Origin: Curtobacterium luteum
GTDB lineage: Bacteria; Actinomycetota; Actinomycetes; Actinomycetales; Microbacteriaceae
Direction: 5' to 3'
DNA: 64,000 nucleotides
Assembly: GCF_014646995.1 (NCBI RefSeq)
Contig: NZ_BMOI01000004.1
Coordinates: forward strand, 1 to 64,000
Shown here: piece by piece, positions 8,322-17,068 of the stretch
Layout: the number at the start of each line of letters is the position of its first letter
Numbering within the stretch: position 1 is the stretch's first letter
Notes under the pieces: generated by a model
The model's database searches: none
Seen by the model: the letters and a program-made list of their open reading frames with translations, nothing else
What the model was told of the DNA's origin: nothing
Program-made: the position numbers and the translations under genes

Positions 8322-8408
8322 TCAGTTGCTCTGCTGAACAACGGGTAACAGCATAGCAGCACCCGGAGCCCGCTCACCGCATCGTCGCCGCACCCCGGGC
8401 GTGGCGGT

Positions 8409-9434
8409 TCAGTAGCCCGCCACCGGGTCCACGACCCCGACGAACCCCTCCCCGTCGCCACGGAGGAACGCCGTGGTGTTCGCACGCACCCGCTCGGCGA
8501 GCAGCGGGGCGACCATCTCGGGGGTGTCGGCCTGGTGCGGGGTGATGACCGCCCCGGGCTCGTCCCAGAGCGGGTGCCCGTCCGGGAGCGGCTCGGGATC
8601 GGTGACGTCGAGGCCCGCTGCGGCGATCGTCCCCTCGCGGAGAGCGGTGACGAGCGCGTCGGTGTCGACCAGGCCGCCGCGGGCGATGTTCACGAGCCGG
8701 GCCGAGGGCTTCATGAGGCCGAACTGCCGGGCGCCGAGGAGCTTCGCCGTGCCCGAGGTCATGGCGGCGGCGATCATCACGACGTCGGCGTCCGGCAGGA
8801 CCTCGTCGAGCCGGTCGGTCGTGACGGTGCGGTCGGCGCCCTCGACGGGCGAGGACGAGCGCCGGACGACCGTCACGGTGACGTCGAACGGGGCGAGCAG
8901 CCGGATGTACTCGAGCGCGATGCCGCCGGCGCCGATGACCAGGACGTTCCGCCCGTAGAGCGACACGCCCTCGGGCTCGGTCGCCCACGACGTCGCTCGC
9001 GCGCGCTTCTGGAGCACCCGGAGCGTGCCGAGGGTGAGTGCGAGGGCGTGCTCGGCCACCGGCTCCGCGTACGCGCCCTTCGCGGAGGTGAACAGCACTC
9101 GGTCGCCGTGCGCCGCGATGAGCCCGGCGAAGGCGTCGACGCCGGCGAACGGGAGCTGGACCCAGCCGACCGAGGGCGCCGTGTCGAGGGCCCGCGCGAG
9201 CCCGTCCGGGTCGCGCGGGTCGAGCCAGACGATGCCGCGGGTGTCCTCGCCCACGGCGGACACGGTGCCGCCGGCGTCCTGCACGGCCGCGACGTGGAGG
9301 TCGGCGGGCGACGGCAGGATCGCGACCGGACCGGCGGTCGGCGGGGCCACCGGCAGCGGTGCGCCGTGGTCGGTCACGACGGCCCGGTGTCCTCGCGTGC
9401 CGGCCGGGGTCGGGGCTGCGGTCTCGGCGCTCAT
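8409..9434 (-). CDS. D-isomer-specific 2-hydroxyacid dehydrogenase
   Basis: Encodes 341 aa of an NAD(P)-dependent 2-hydroxyacid dehydrogenase. The dinucleotide fold shows VLVIGAGGIALEYI. The catalytic residues are visible as Arg in NIARGGLVDTDAL, Glu in DPEPLPDGHPLW and His in ITPHQAD. The N-terminal substrate half is less conserved, so the 2-ketoacid reduced is unknown. Its ATG overlaps the stop of the upstream ABC ATPase gene (ATGA), which makes it the last gene of the peptide-importer operon. That suggests, but does not prove, a role with an imported substrate. Confidence 0.9.
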   Translation of the reverse strand: MSAETAAPTPAGTRGHRAVVTDHGAPLPVAPPTAGPVAILPSPADLHVAAVQDAGGTVSAVGEDTRGIVWLDPRDPDGLARALDTAPSVGWVQLPFAGVDAFAGLIAAHGDRVLFTSAKGAYAEPVAEHALALTLGTLRVLQKRARATSWATEPEGVSLYGRNVLVIGAGGIALEYIRLLAPFDVTVTVVRRSSSPVEGADRTVTTDRLDEVLPDADVVMIAAAMTSGTAKLLGARQFGLMKPSARLVNIARGGLVDTDALVTALREGTIAAAGLDVTDPEPLPDGHPLWDEPGAVITPHQADTPEMVAPLLAERVRANTTAFLRGDGEGFVGVVDPVAGY

Positions 9435-10387
9435 GCCTGCTCCTGTCGGTCGGTGCGGGGCCCGGTGCCGGCAGCGGCCACCGGACGACGGGGCGCGGAG
9501 GACCGGCGGGGAGCGGCCGGTGCGGCAGCGGCAGCGGCACCGCCGGCCGGACGACGCTTGACCGGGCGCGCCGCGGTGGCGGCGAGGGTCTTCACGTAGG
9601 GGTCGACCGGGTTGTCGAGCACGTCGTCGAAAGTACCGAGGCCGACCAGGCGGCCGTCGGCCATCACGGCGACGCGGTCGGCGAGTGCCCTGGCCTCGCG
9701 GAGGTCGCTCGACACCACGATCGCCGAGAACTGGCGGTTCCGCTGGAGGTTCGCGAGCGCTTCGAGCACCGACTGCCGCACCAGGACGTCGACGCCACGA
9801 GCCGGTTCGTCGGCGACGAGCAGCTGTGGCTCGAGGATGAGCGCCCGAGCCAGCGCGACGCGCTGCCGCTGCCCGCTCGAGAGCTCCCACGTGTTGAGAC
9901 GCATCGACCCGAGCGGCAGGTGCACGGCGTCGAGCAGCCGGGCGACCATGAGCCCGGCCTCCTTCCGGCCGAAGCGGCGGTCGCGGACGTAGATGGGCTC
10001 CGCGACGGCCTCGCCGACGGTGAGGTCGGGGCTGAGGCGGTCGGCGGCGTCCTGCGGCAGGTAGCCGATCCGGCCGCTGAGTCGTTCGAGCTTGCGGGAC
10101 GATGCCCGGAGCCCGCGGGTCCTCTGGCCGAGGACGGTCAGCTCCCCGCCGACGATCTGGCGACGGTACGCGCCCTCGCCCTCCCCGTGCGCGCCGAGCT
10201 GGCCGGCGATCGCGGCCGCGAGGGTGGACTTGCCGGAGCCGGACTCACCGAGGACCGCGAGGATCTCGCCCTGCCGGAGCGACAGGCTCACGCCGTCGAC
10301 GGCGCGGATCGGCTCCCCCGCTCGTCCGCTCCGGTACTCGATCGAGACGTCGTCTGCGACGACCGCCGGTCCGTTCACCGCGATCAT
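9431..10387 (-). CDS. ABC transporter ATP-binding protein, third ATPase of peptide operon
   Basis: Encodes 318 aa. One nucleotide-binding domain fills residues 5-240: Walker A GESGSGKST, signature LSSGQRQRVALARAL and Walker B LLVADEP. The usual H-loop histidine is replaced: the sequence reads VVSSDLREA where peptide ATPases have THD. This Ser variant is typical of the second domain of sugar/nucleoside importers. The Ala/Pro-rich C-terminal 60 residues look disordered. It follows the dual ATPase gene after a gap containing a strong hairpin and is coupled to the dehydrogenase by ATGA. It may be a regulatory or catalytically weak subunit. Confidence 0.88.
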   Translation of the reverse strand: MIAVNGPAVVADDVSIEYRSGRAGEPIRAVDGVSLSLRQGEILAVLGESGSGKSTLAAAIAGQLGAHGEGEGAYRRQIVGGELTVLGQRTRGLRASSRKLERLSGRIGYLPQDAADRLSPDLTVGEAVAEPIYVRDRRFGRKEAGLMVARLLDAVHLPLGSMRLNTWELSSGQRQRVALARALILEPQLLVADEPARGVDVLVRQSVLEALANLQRNRQFSAIVVSSDLREARALADRVAVMADGRLVGLGTFDDVLDNPVDPYVKTLAATAARPVKRRPAGGAAAAAAPAAPRRSSAPRRPVAAAGTGPRTDRQEQA

Positions 10388-10475
10388 GGGTCCCCTTCCA
10401 CGCCGCCCCCTGGCGGCGGTCCGCGCGGCGACGTGGGAGGTCGTCGCCGCGTGTGCACGGCACCGGAGGCGACCG

Positions 10476-10520
10476 CCTGGAGGCGCGAGGTGCGTCGACG
10501 ACGCGGGTCGCGCCTCCAGG
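10476..10520 (-). terminator. GGAGGCGCG-family hairpin between two ATPase genes
   Basis: Perfect 13-bp arms CCTGGAGGCGCGA and TCGCGCCTCCAGG with a 19-nt loop, starting 10 nt after the dual ATPase stop. There is no U-tract. It could terminate or attenuate transcription before the third ATPase, or protect the 3' end of the upstream message. Confidence 0.5.
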
Positions 10521-10529
10521 CCGGTCGGG

Positions 10530-12302
10530 TCAGGACCCGACGCGCTCCAGTTCCTCCAGCGTACGCCGTCGCTCGGCCTGTTCCGCCGGGTCCGGCACGG
10601 GGAGCGACGCGAGCAGCCGCTGCGTGTAGGGGTGCTGCGGCGCGCCGAGGACCTGCGCCGTCGTGCCCGTCTCGACCAGGTCGCCCCGGTAGAGCACGGC
10701 GATCCGGTCGGAGAGCGCCCCGACGACCGCGAGGTCGTGACTGATGAACAGCGACGCGAACCCGAGGTCCTGCTGGAGCTCGAGGAAGAGCTCCAGCACG
10801 CGGGCCTGCACCGACACGTCGAGCGCACTCGTCGGCTCGTCCGCGATGAGCAGCTTCGGCCGGAGCGCGAGCGACCGGGCGAGCGACGCACGCTGACGCT
10901 GCCCACCGGAGAGCTCGTGCGGGTAGCGGTCGCCGTACGCGGCGGGCAGCTGGACGGCCTCGAGCAACTCGTCGACCCGCTTGCGCGCGGCCCGGGGACT
11001 CCGGACCTCGCCGTGCACGACGAGCGGGTCGGCCACGCACTCCGCGATCGTGAGCAGCGGGTTGAACGACGTCGCCGGATCCTGGAAGACGAACCCGATG
11101 TCCTTCCGGTGCCGCTTGAAGTCGCGCTCACGGTACCCGAGCATCTCGGTGCCGAGGACGTTCAGCGAGCCGCCGGTCACACGGGTGAGACCGGCGATCG
11201 CTCGACCGATGGTGGTCTTGCCCGAGCCGGACTCCCCCACGAGGCCGAGGACCTCGCCGGGGCGGATCGCGAGGTCGACGCCCTTCACGGCCCTGAAGGC
11301 GTGGGACCCGAGGCGTCCGGGGTACTCGATCTCGAGACCCCGCGCCGACACCAGCGGCTCGACGTCCTCGGAGATCGCCGCCCGGCGCGCCGAGCCGGTC
11401 GACGCCTCGAGCCGGGGCACGGCTGCGAGCAGGCGCTTCGTGTAGTCGGCCTGCGGCGCCGCGAAGAGCTCGCGGACCGGGGCCTCCTCGACGATCTCGC
11501 CCTGGTACATCACGGCGACGCGGTCGGCCAGGTCGGCCACCACGCCCATGTTGTGCGTGATGATCACGATCGCGGCGCCGAACTCGTCGCGGCAGCGCCT
11601 GAGGAGGTCGAGGATCTCCGCCTGCACCGTCACGTCGAGCGCGGTCGTCGGCTCGTCGGCGATGATGACGCTCGGCTCGAGGGCCAGCGCGCTCGCGATC
11701 ACGACGCGCTGCTTCTGCCCGCCGGAGAACTGGTGCGGGTAGTGGTCGACGCGGGTCTCCGGGTCGGGGATGCCGACGCGACGGAGGTAGTCGATCGCCT
11801 TCGCGCGGGCCTCCTTCTTGGAGACACCACCGTGGGCGCGGAGCCCCTCGGCGATCTGCCACCCGACCGTGAAGACCGGGTTCAGCGCGGTCGACGGCTC
11901 CTGGAAGACCATCGCACCGGCGGTGCCGCGGAGCTCGCGGAGCTTGCCCGCGCCGACGCTGATCACGTCGGTGCCGTCGAGGTACACCGCGCCGCCGAGG
12001 GTGGCGGTCTCCGGCATGAGCCGGAGCATGCTCCTGGCGGTGACGGACTTGCCGGAGCCGGACTCGCCGACGAGGGCGAGGACCTCGCCGGGTCGCACGT
12101 CGATGCTGACGCCCTTGACGGCGTCGACGGCACCGTTGTCGGTGGCGAACGTGACGGTCAGGTCGTCGACGACGGCCACCGCCTCGGTCGTCGTGTCGCC
12201 GGCCTGGAGGCGCTTGGTCGCGCCCGGCTGGCCGGTCACGTCGGACTGGCCGGTCACGTCGGACTGGCCGCTTGCGCTGGGTCGGTTCGTCGCGTCCGTC
12301 AT
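10530..12302 (-). CDS. peptide ABC transporter dual ATP-binding protein (DppD-DppF fusion)
   Basis: Encodes 590 aa with two complete peptide-type nucleotide-binding domains. The first, near residues 45-300, has Walker A GESGSGKS, signature FSGGQKQR, ADEPTTALD and ITHNM. The second, near 330-585, has GESGSGKT, LSGGQRQR, ADEPTSALD and ISHDL. Both end with the oligopeptide family's C-terminal signature. The protein powers uptake of di/oligopeptides or similar solutes. The N-terminus carries a short SDVTGQ repeat encoded by an 18-bp tandem duplication. The start overlaps the upstream permease stop (ATGA). Confidence 0.92.
   Translation of the reverse strand: MTDATNRPSASGQSDVTGQSDVTGQPGATKRLQAGDTTTEAVAVVDDLTVTFATDNGAVDAVKGVSIDVRPGEVLALVGESGSGKSVTARSMLRLMPETATLGGAVYLDGTDVISVGAGKLRELRGTAGAMVFQEPSTALNPVFTVGWQIAEGLRAHGGVSKKEARAKAIDYLRRVGIPDPETRVDHYPHQFSGGQKQRVVIASALALEPSVIIADEPTTALDVTVQAEILDLLRRCRDEFGAAIVIITHNMGVVADLADRVAVMYQGEIVEEAPVRELFAAPQADYTKRLLAAVPRLEASTGSARRAAISEDVEPLVSARGLEIEYPGRLGSHAFRAVKGVDLAIRPGEVLGLVGESGSGKTTIGRAIAGLTRVTGGSLNVLGTEMLGYRERDFKRHRKDIGFVFQDPATSFNPLLTIAECVADPLVVHGEVRSPRAARKRVDELLEAVQLPAAYGDRYPHELSGGQRQRASLARSLALRPKLLIADEPTSALDVSVQARVLELFLELQQDLGFASLFISHDLAVVGALSDRIAVLYRGDLVETGTTAQVLGAPQHPYTQRLLASLPVPDPAEQAERRRTLEELERVGS
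12228..12263. repeat. 18-bp tandem repeat in ATPase N-terminus
   Basis: CTGGCCGGTCACGTCGGA is repeated twice in tandem and a third partial copy follows. In frame it encodes SDVTGQ twice, in an apparently disordered N-terminal tail. Copy number could vary without breaking the frame. Confidence 0.8.
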
Positions 12303-13294
12303 GCTGCTGCTCCTTCCGTGCCGGCCGCCTGCTTGCGCGACACCAGCTGCTTCAAGCGACGGCGAGCACGCAGACGGGGGTCGGAGATGTCGTTGAGGCT
12401 CTCTCCGATGAAGGTCACACCGAGCACGAGCACGACGATCGCCACACCGGGGAAGACGCCCGTCCACCAGATGCCCGACGCCACGTCGGACAGCGCGCGG
12501 CTGAGGTCGTAGCCCCACTCGGCGCCGGAGGTCGGGCCGATGCCGAAGCCGAGGAAGCCGAGGCCCGCCAGCGTCAGGATCGCGTCGCTCGCGTTCAGCG
12601 TCAGGATGAGCGGCAGGCTCCGCGTGGAGTTCCGGAGCACGTGCCGGGTCATGATCCGCCACGGGTTCGTGCCGACGACGCGTGCCGACTCGACGAACGC
12701 CTCGTTCTTGAGGCGCACTGCCTCCGCGCGGACCACGCGGAAGTACTGCGGCACGTACACGACGGTGATCGAGATGGCCGCCGCGATGATGCCGCCCGAG
12801 TAGCTCGAGTTGCCGCCGGAGACGACGATCGAGACCACGATCGCGAGCAGCAGCGACGGGAAGGCGTAGATCGCGTCGGCGACCACCACGAGGACCCGGT
12901 CGAGCCAGCCGCCGAGGTAGCCGGAGACCATGCCGAGGATGACGCCGATCGTGATCGACACGACGACCGCGACGATGACCACGAGCACCGCGGTCCGGGC
13001 GCCGTAGACGGTGCGGCTGAACACGTCGAACCCGCCGACCGTGGTGCCCCAGATGTGCTCCGGGCTCGGGGCCGCGGTGCGCGGGAAGCCCTGGCCGTCG
13101 GCGGACTGCAGCTGGCCGAAGCCGTACGGGGCGATGAGCGGTGCGGCGATCGCGACGACGAGGTACAGGGCGCAGATGACCACGCCGGTGACGAGCATGG
13201 CGCGCTGCCAGCCGGTGCTCCTGCGGAGCTGGACGACCACGGGCAGGCGCTTCCACAGCGGCTCGTGGCGGTCGACGAGGGCGGTGTCGGCCAT
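12299..13294 (-). CDS. peptide ABC transporter permease (DppC-like)
   Basis: Encodes 331 aa with an N-terminal OppC-type helix (LVTGVVICALYLVVAIAAPLI), an extracytoplasmic loop containing HIWGTTVGG.DVFSR, and the BPD_transp_1 domain with about five more helices. The EAA loop is ESARVVGTNPWRIMTRHVLRN, which contacts the ATPase. The family-typical AEWGYDLSRA and WWTGVFPGVAI stretches are present. It is the second permease of the importer; its start lies 2 nt past the stop of the frameshifted first permease. The C-terminus overlaps the dual ATPase start. Confidence 0.92.
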   Translation of the reverse strand: MADTALVDRHEPLWKRLPVVVQLRRSTGWQRAMLVTGVVICALYLVVAIAAPLIAPYGFGQLQSADGQGFPRTAAPSPEHIWGTTVGGFDVFSRTVYGARTAVLVVIVAVVVSITIGVILGMVSGYLGGWLDRVLVVVADAIYAFPSLLLAIVVSIVVSGGNSSYSGGIIAAAISITVVYVPQYFRVVRAEAVRLKNEAFVESARVVGTNPWRIMTRHVLRNSTRSLPLILTLNASDAILTLAGLGFLGFGIGPTSGAEWGYDLSRALSDVASGIWWTGVFPGVAIVVLVLGVTFIGESLNDISDPRLRARRRLKQLVSRKQAAGTEGAAA

Positions 13295-13296
13295 CG

Positions 13297-14395
13297 CTAG
13301 AACCTCACTCTCGGGTCGATGAGCGCGGCGACGACGTCGACGACGAAGTTCGTCACCGCGACGATCACCGCGAGCATCGCGACGATGCCCTGGACCGCGA
13401 CGAAGTCGCGGGCAGACAGGTACTGGTTGAGCTCGAAGCCGAGCCCGCGCCACCCGAAGGTGGTCTCGGTCAGGACCGAACCACCGAGGAGCATGGCGAT
13501 CTGGAGTCCCATGACCGTGATGATCGGCACGAGGGCGGGACGGAACGCGTGCGTCCGGACGAGCCGCGCCTCCCGGACGCCGCGCGAGCGGGCCGCGTCG
13601 ACGTACTCGGAGCCGAGCGAACCGATCATGTTGGCGCGCACCAGGCGGAGGAAGATGCCGGCGGTGAGCAGCCCGAGCGTCAGCGCGGGCAGGACGGCGT
13701 GCGCGAGCACGTCCCCGATGATCTGCGCGTTGCCGGTGCGGAGCGCGTCGACGATGTAGATGCCGGTGGCGCCGGGGATGTTGTCGAGGACGAGGCTGAC
13801 CCGCGTCGATGCACGGTCGCCGAGCGGCAGCCAGCCGAGCCAGACCGAGAACACGAGCTTGAGCAGCAGGCCGCCCGAAGAACACGGGGGTCGCGTACGT
13901 CAGGATCGCGAGGGCCCGGAAGAGCACGTCCGGCCACTTGTCGCGGACGTAGGCGGCGAGCATGCCGAGCGGGATGCCGAGGACGAGCGCCACGATGAGC
14001 GCGTAGAAGACCAGCTCGGCCGTCGCGCCGCCGTACTGCAGGATGATCTCGGTGATCGGCCGGTGGTCGGTCGACGTCTCGCCGAAGTTCAACCGGACGA
14101 TGTTGCCGAGGTACTCGAAGTACTGCACGAGCACGGGGCGGTCGTACCCGGCGGCGTGCAGGCGCTCCTGCAGCTGGTCGGGCGTCAGACGGCCGCCGAC
14201 GGACGCGGTGATCGGGTTCCCGATGACGCGCATCAGGAAGAACACGAGCGTCACGAGGATGAACACGGTCGGGAAGATCAGGAGGAATCTGACGAGGACG
14301 TACCGGCCGAGACCGCCACCGCCGCCCCGGGCACGACGTTGTGCCTGCGGCTTGGTGGGTTCGGTCTCGATCGCCTCGGGGTTCGTGAGGGTCAC
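13297..14395 (-). pseudogene. peptide ABC transporter permease (DppB-like), frameshifted
   Basis: Two open segments cover one DppB-type permease. The N-terminal part (from GTG 14395: helix FLLIFPTVFILVTLVFFLM, then GYDRPVLVQYFEYLGN and a run to TYATPVFF) and the C-terminal part (from about 13870: VFSVWLGWLPLGDRAS, then the EAA loop and a final helix) are in different frames. The total of 1,099 bp is one base more than 366 codons. The extra base is in the CCC at 13874-13876; with CC the frame reads TPVFFGGLLLKLVFSV without interruption. Both halves are otherwise well preserved, so this is either a recent inactivating mutation or a sequencing error. Confidence 0.85.
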
Positions 14396-14422
14396 GGGGT
14401 GGGGCGCCTTTCGGGACGTGGT

Positions 14423-14453
14423 CAGGGGGCGCTCCGGTCGGGAGCGCCCCCTG
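14423..14453 (-). terminator. strong hairpin between binding-protein and permease genes
   Basis: CAGGGGGCGCTCC and GGAGCGCCCCCTG are perfect complements with a short loop, just after the binding-protein stop. No U-tract follows. In importer operons such a hairpin usually lets the binding-protein message accumulate above the membrane components; this is inference from position. Confidence 0.6.
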
Positions 14454-14487
14454 GGGTCACATCGGTGTTACTCGGAGAGGGTCGCTG

Positions 14488-16104
14488 TCACTTGGAGAGG
14501 GTCGCGTAGCGGAACTTGAAGGACGCGTCGAGGGTCAGGCCCTTGACGTCCTTGCCGGCCACGGCGATCGACTTGCCCTGGAGGAGCGGCAGGGTCGAGA
14601 TCTGCTCGGCCTCCTGCTGCTGTGCCTGCTCGATGAGGTCCGCGCGCTTGGACGCGTCCGACTCGGCCTGCTCCTCGGCGATGAGCTTCTGGATCGTCGG
14701 GTCGTCGTAGTGGTTCTGCACGAAGTTGTCCTTCGTGAAGAACGGCGACAGGTAGTTGTCCGCGTCCGAGAAGTCCGGGAACCAGCCGAGCTGGTACACG
14801 GGGTAGGCGTCCTTCGTGCGGTCGACCGCGTACGTCGTGTAGACCGTCGACTGGATGTTCACGGTGAACAGGCCCGAGTTCTCGAGCTGCGTCTTGAGCT
14901 CGGCGTACTCGTCGTCCGACGTCGAGCCGTAGTGGTCCGGCGCGTACTGGATGTCGAGCTGCACCTTGCCGGAGACACCGGCGTCGGACAGGGTCTTCTT
15001 CGCCTTGTCCACGTCGGCGCCGCCGTTGCCGTCACCGTAGAGCGTCTTGAACGGGGTCGCCGCACCGGTGAGGCCGTCCGGGACCATCGAGTAGACCGGC
15101 GAGTACGTGTTGTTGTACACGTCCTTCGCGAGCTTCTCGCGATCGACGACGTCCGCGACCGCCTGGCGGACCGCGAGGGCCTTCGCCTCGTCGGCGTCGG
15201 ACTGGCCGGTGCCGAACGGCTGCGTCTTGAAGTTGAAGACGAGGTAGCGGATCTCGCCACCGGGGCCGTCGGTGACCTTGACGTTGTCGTCCTTGCGCAG
15301 GTCGGCGATGTCGGTCGGCGTCAGCGAGCGGTACGCCACGTCGACGTCGCCCTGCTGCACGGCGAGCTTGAGGTCGGTCTCCTTGGTGTAGTAGCTGGCG
15401 GTGACCTCGTCGGTCTTCGCCTTGCCCAGGAGGCCGTCGTACTCCTTGTTCGCCTTGTACTGGATCGTGTCGTTCTCCTTGTACGAGGTGATCTCGTACT
15501 GCCCGGCGAACGCCTTGCCCTTGACGATGTCCGCCGCGGGGGTGAGCTTGTCGGCGGAGAAGACCTGCTCGTCGACGATCGGACCGGCCGGGCTCGAGAG
15601 CACCTGTGGCCAGGTCTGGTCGGCGTGGTCGAGGTGGAACACGACCGTGGTGTCGTCCGGGGTGTCGATGCTCTTGAGGTTGGCGAGCAGGGACTGCGGG
15701 CCGTTCTCGTTGTTGATCTTGAGCTCGCGGTCGAACGAGAACTTCACGTCGCTCGACGTGAGGTCGTGGCCGTTCGCGAACTTCAGCCCCTTCTTGAGCG
15801 TCACCTCGTACGTGGTGTCGTTCGTGAACTCGCCCTTGGTCGCGATGTCCGGCTTGACGTCCGGGCTGCCGACGGGGGTGTTCATCAGGAACGGGAACAC
15901 CTGGTTCTGCACGGCGAAGGAGCCGTTGTCGTACGAGCCGGCCGGGTCGAGCGACGTGATCTTGTCGGTCGTGCCGATCGTCAGGCCGTTCAGGTCGGTG
16001 GACGACACGCTGCTGCTCGCGCAGCCGGTCAGCACCAGCGCCGTCGCTGCTGCCCCGGCGCCGAGCGCGATGCCGCGCTTGCCCCGCTTGGTGACGGATG
16101 CCAT
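14488..16104 (-). CDS. peptide ABC transporter substrate-binding lipoprotein (SBP_bac_5)
   Basis: Encodes 538 aa of the family 5 solute-binding proteins. The signal peptide ends in the lipobox LVLTGCAS. The mature part shows TSLDPAGSYDNGSFAVQNQV near its start, LKKGLKFANGHDLTSSDVKFSF, and the long alpha/beta C-terminal lobe. It captures di/oligopeptides or related solutes and delivers them to the downstream permeases. ATG 16104 was preferred over the upstream in-frame start because an AGAGAGG sequence lies about 9 nt before it and the signal peptide begins there. The last six codons are imperfectly duplicated after the stop (14468-14505). Confidence 0.93.
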   Translation of the reverse strand: MASVTKRGKRGIALGAGAAATALVLTGCASSSVSSTDLNGLTIGTTDKITSLDPAGSYDNGSFAVQNQVFPFLMNTPVGSPDVKPDIATKGEFTNDTTYEVTLKKGLKFANGHDLTSSDVKFSFDRELKINNENGPQSLLANLKSIDTPDDTTVVFHLDHADQTWPQVLSSPAGPIVDEQVFSADKLTPAADIVKGKAFAGQYEITSYKENDTIQYKANKEYDGLLGKAKTDEVTASYYTKETDLKLAVQQGDVDVAYRSLTPTDIADLRKDDNVKVTDGPGGEIRYLVFNFKTQPFGTGQSDADEAKALAVRQAVADVVDREKLAKDVYNNTYSPVYSMVPDGLTGAATPFKTLYGDGNGGADVDKAKKTLSDAGVSGKVQLDIQYAPDHYGSTSDDEYAELKTQLENSGLFTVNIQSTVYTTYAVDRTKDAYPVYQLGWFPDFSDADNYLSPFFTKDNFVQNHYDDPTIQKLIAEEQAESDASKRADLIEQAQQQEAEQISTLPLLQGKSIAVAGKDVKGLTLDASFKFRYATLSK

Positions 16105-16137
16105 GTCCGTGTACCTCTCTGGTGATGATTGCAGGAG

Positions 16138-16177
16138 TCCTGACCGGCGGGTGGAACGACTGTGTGCCCGGTCAGGA
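16138..16177 (-). promoter_or_regulatory. inverted repeat in the leader of the peptide operon
   Basis: TCCTGACCGG and CCGGTCAGGA are perfect complements 20 bp apart, 34 nt upstream of the binding-protein start. It could be a 5' leader hairpin or an operator. An AT-richer stretch (GTAAACAAAT on the minus strand near 16230) lies further upstream. Confidence 0.45.
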
Positions 16178-16371
16178 ACGCTCATTGGTACCACCCTGTC
16201 ACGGAAGTCAGCGAACTGAGGGCGATTTGTTTACACCGCTGTAATGCGGCGCCGCGCCGTGTGGCGCATGATGTCGCCGGTCGGTCTCGGCGTGTCGTGC
16301 ACGATCGTTGCGTCGGGCAACATCGGGTGTCGGAGGGGCGGGGGGGCGACTCGGCTGGTGGTTGGGCGGGC

Positions 16372-16970
16372 GGTCACGACTCCCCGCTCAGCTCCGCCTG
16401 TCGGTGGGTTGCGCGGGGGGTCACGACTCCCCGCTCATCTCCGGCTGTCGGTCACGAACTGTCGCCTGGCGCGCGCGGGACCGACCGTTCGTGACCGCCC
16501 GGCGTCGCGGCGGCGGGGAGTCGCGACCCCCGGGCGGGCAGGACCGGGGGCAGGACCGGGGGCAGGACCGGGGGCGCGGCGCCGGGCGCGGTGTTGGTCG
16601 CGGTGTTGGTCGCACGACATGCCGTGCTCGTTCCGCGCTGGTCGCACGACGTGCCGCCCGCCACACGCACGCCCGACACCTCCTGCGACCAGGAGCGACC
16701 CGAAGGCGGCGCGGTGGGCGTGGCGCGGGGTCACGACTCCCCGCTCAGCTCCGGCCACCGGTCACGAACTGTCGCCTGGCGCGCGCGGGACCGACCGTTC
16801 GTGACCGCCCGGCGTCGCGGCGGCGGGCAGTCGTGACCGGCCGGCGGGCGGGCAGGACCGGGGGCGCGGCGCCGGTCGCGGTGTTGGTCGCACGACATGC
16901 CGTGCTCGTCCCGCGCTGGTCGCACGACGTGCCGCCCGCTGCACGCACGCCCGACACCTCCTGCGACCAA
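16372..16970. repeat. 310-bp duplicated intergenic block with nested inverted repeats
   Basis: The gene-free stretch 16178-17068 is largely built of repeats. GGTCACGACTCCCCGCTCA occurs at 16372, 16419 and 16729. An element of about 70 bp starting GGTCACGAACTGTCGCC and containing the complement GTTCGTGACC (16450 and 16760) has ends that can pair. A 12-bp unit GCAGGACCGGGG is present three times at 16538-16573 and once at 16852. A segment with TGGTCGCACGACATGCCG and TGGTCGCACGACGTGCCG occurs at about 16605-16690 and 16880-16970. The second copy is shifted by 310 bp and slightly shorter. No coding potential is convincing on either strand. Confidence 0.85.
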
Positions 16971-17068
16971 CTGTGACCGCCAGCCGAGCCCCGCCAGCGA
17001 ACAGCCGTCCGCCCAGGTCCGCCCGGGTCCGCCCACTCAGCGCTGGCCGGCCGCCCGGGGCCGCCCGC

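Noticed and set aside
8409-16104. Biosynthetic or defence cluster around the peptide importer
   Set aside because: Only importer components and one dehydrogenase are present; no synthase, nuclease, toxin or immunity gene is recognisable.
16372-16970. Possible CRISPR array
   Set aside because: Units are of unequal length, spacers are also repeated, and no cas genes are present; it is a duplicated block.
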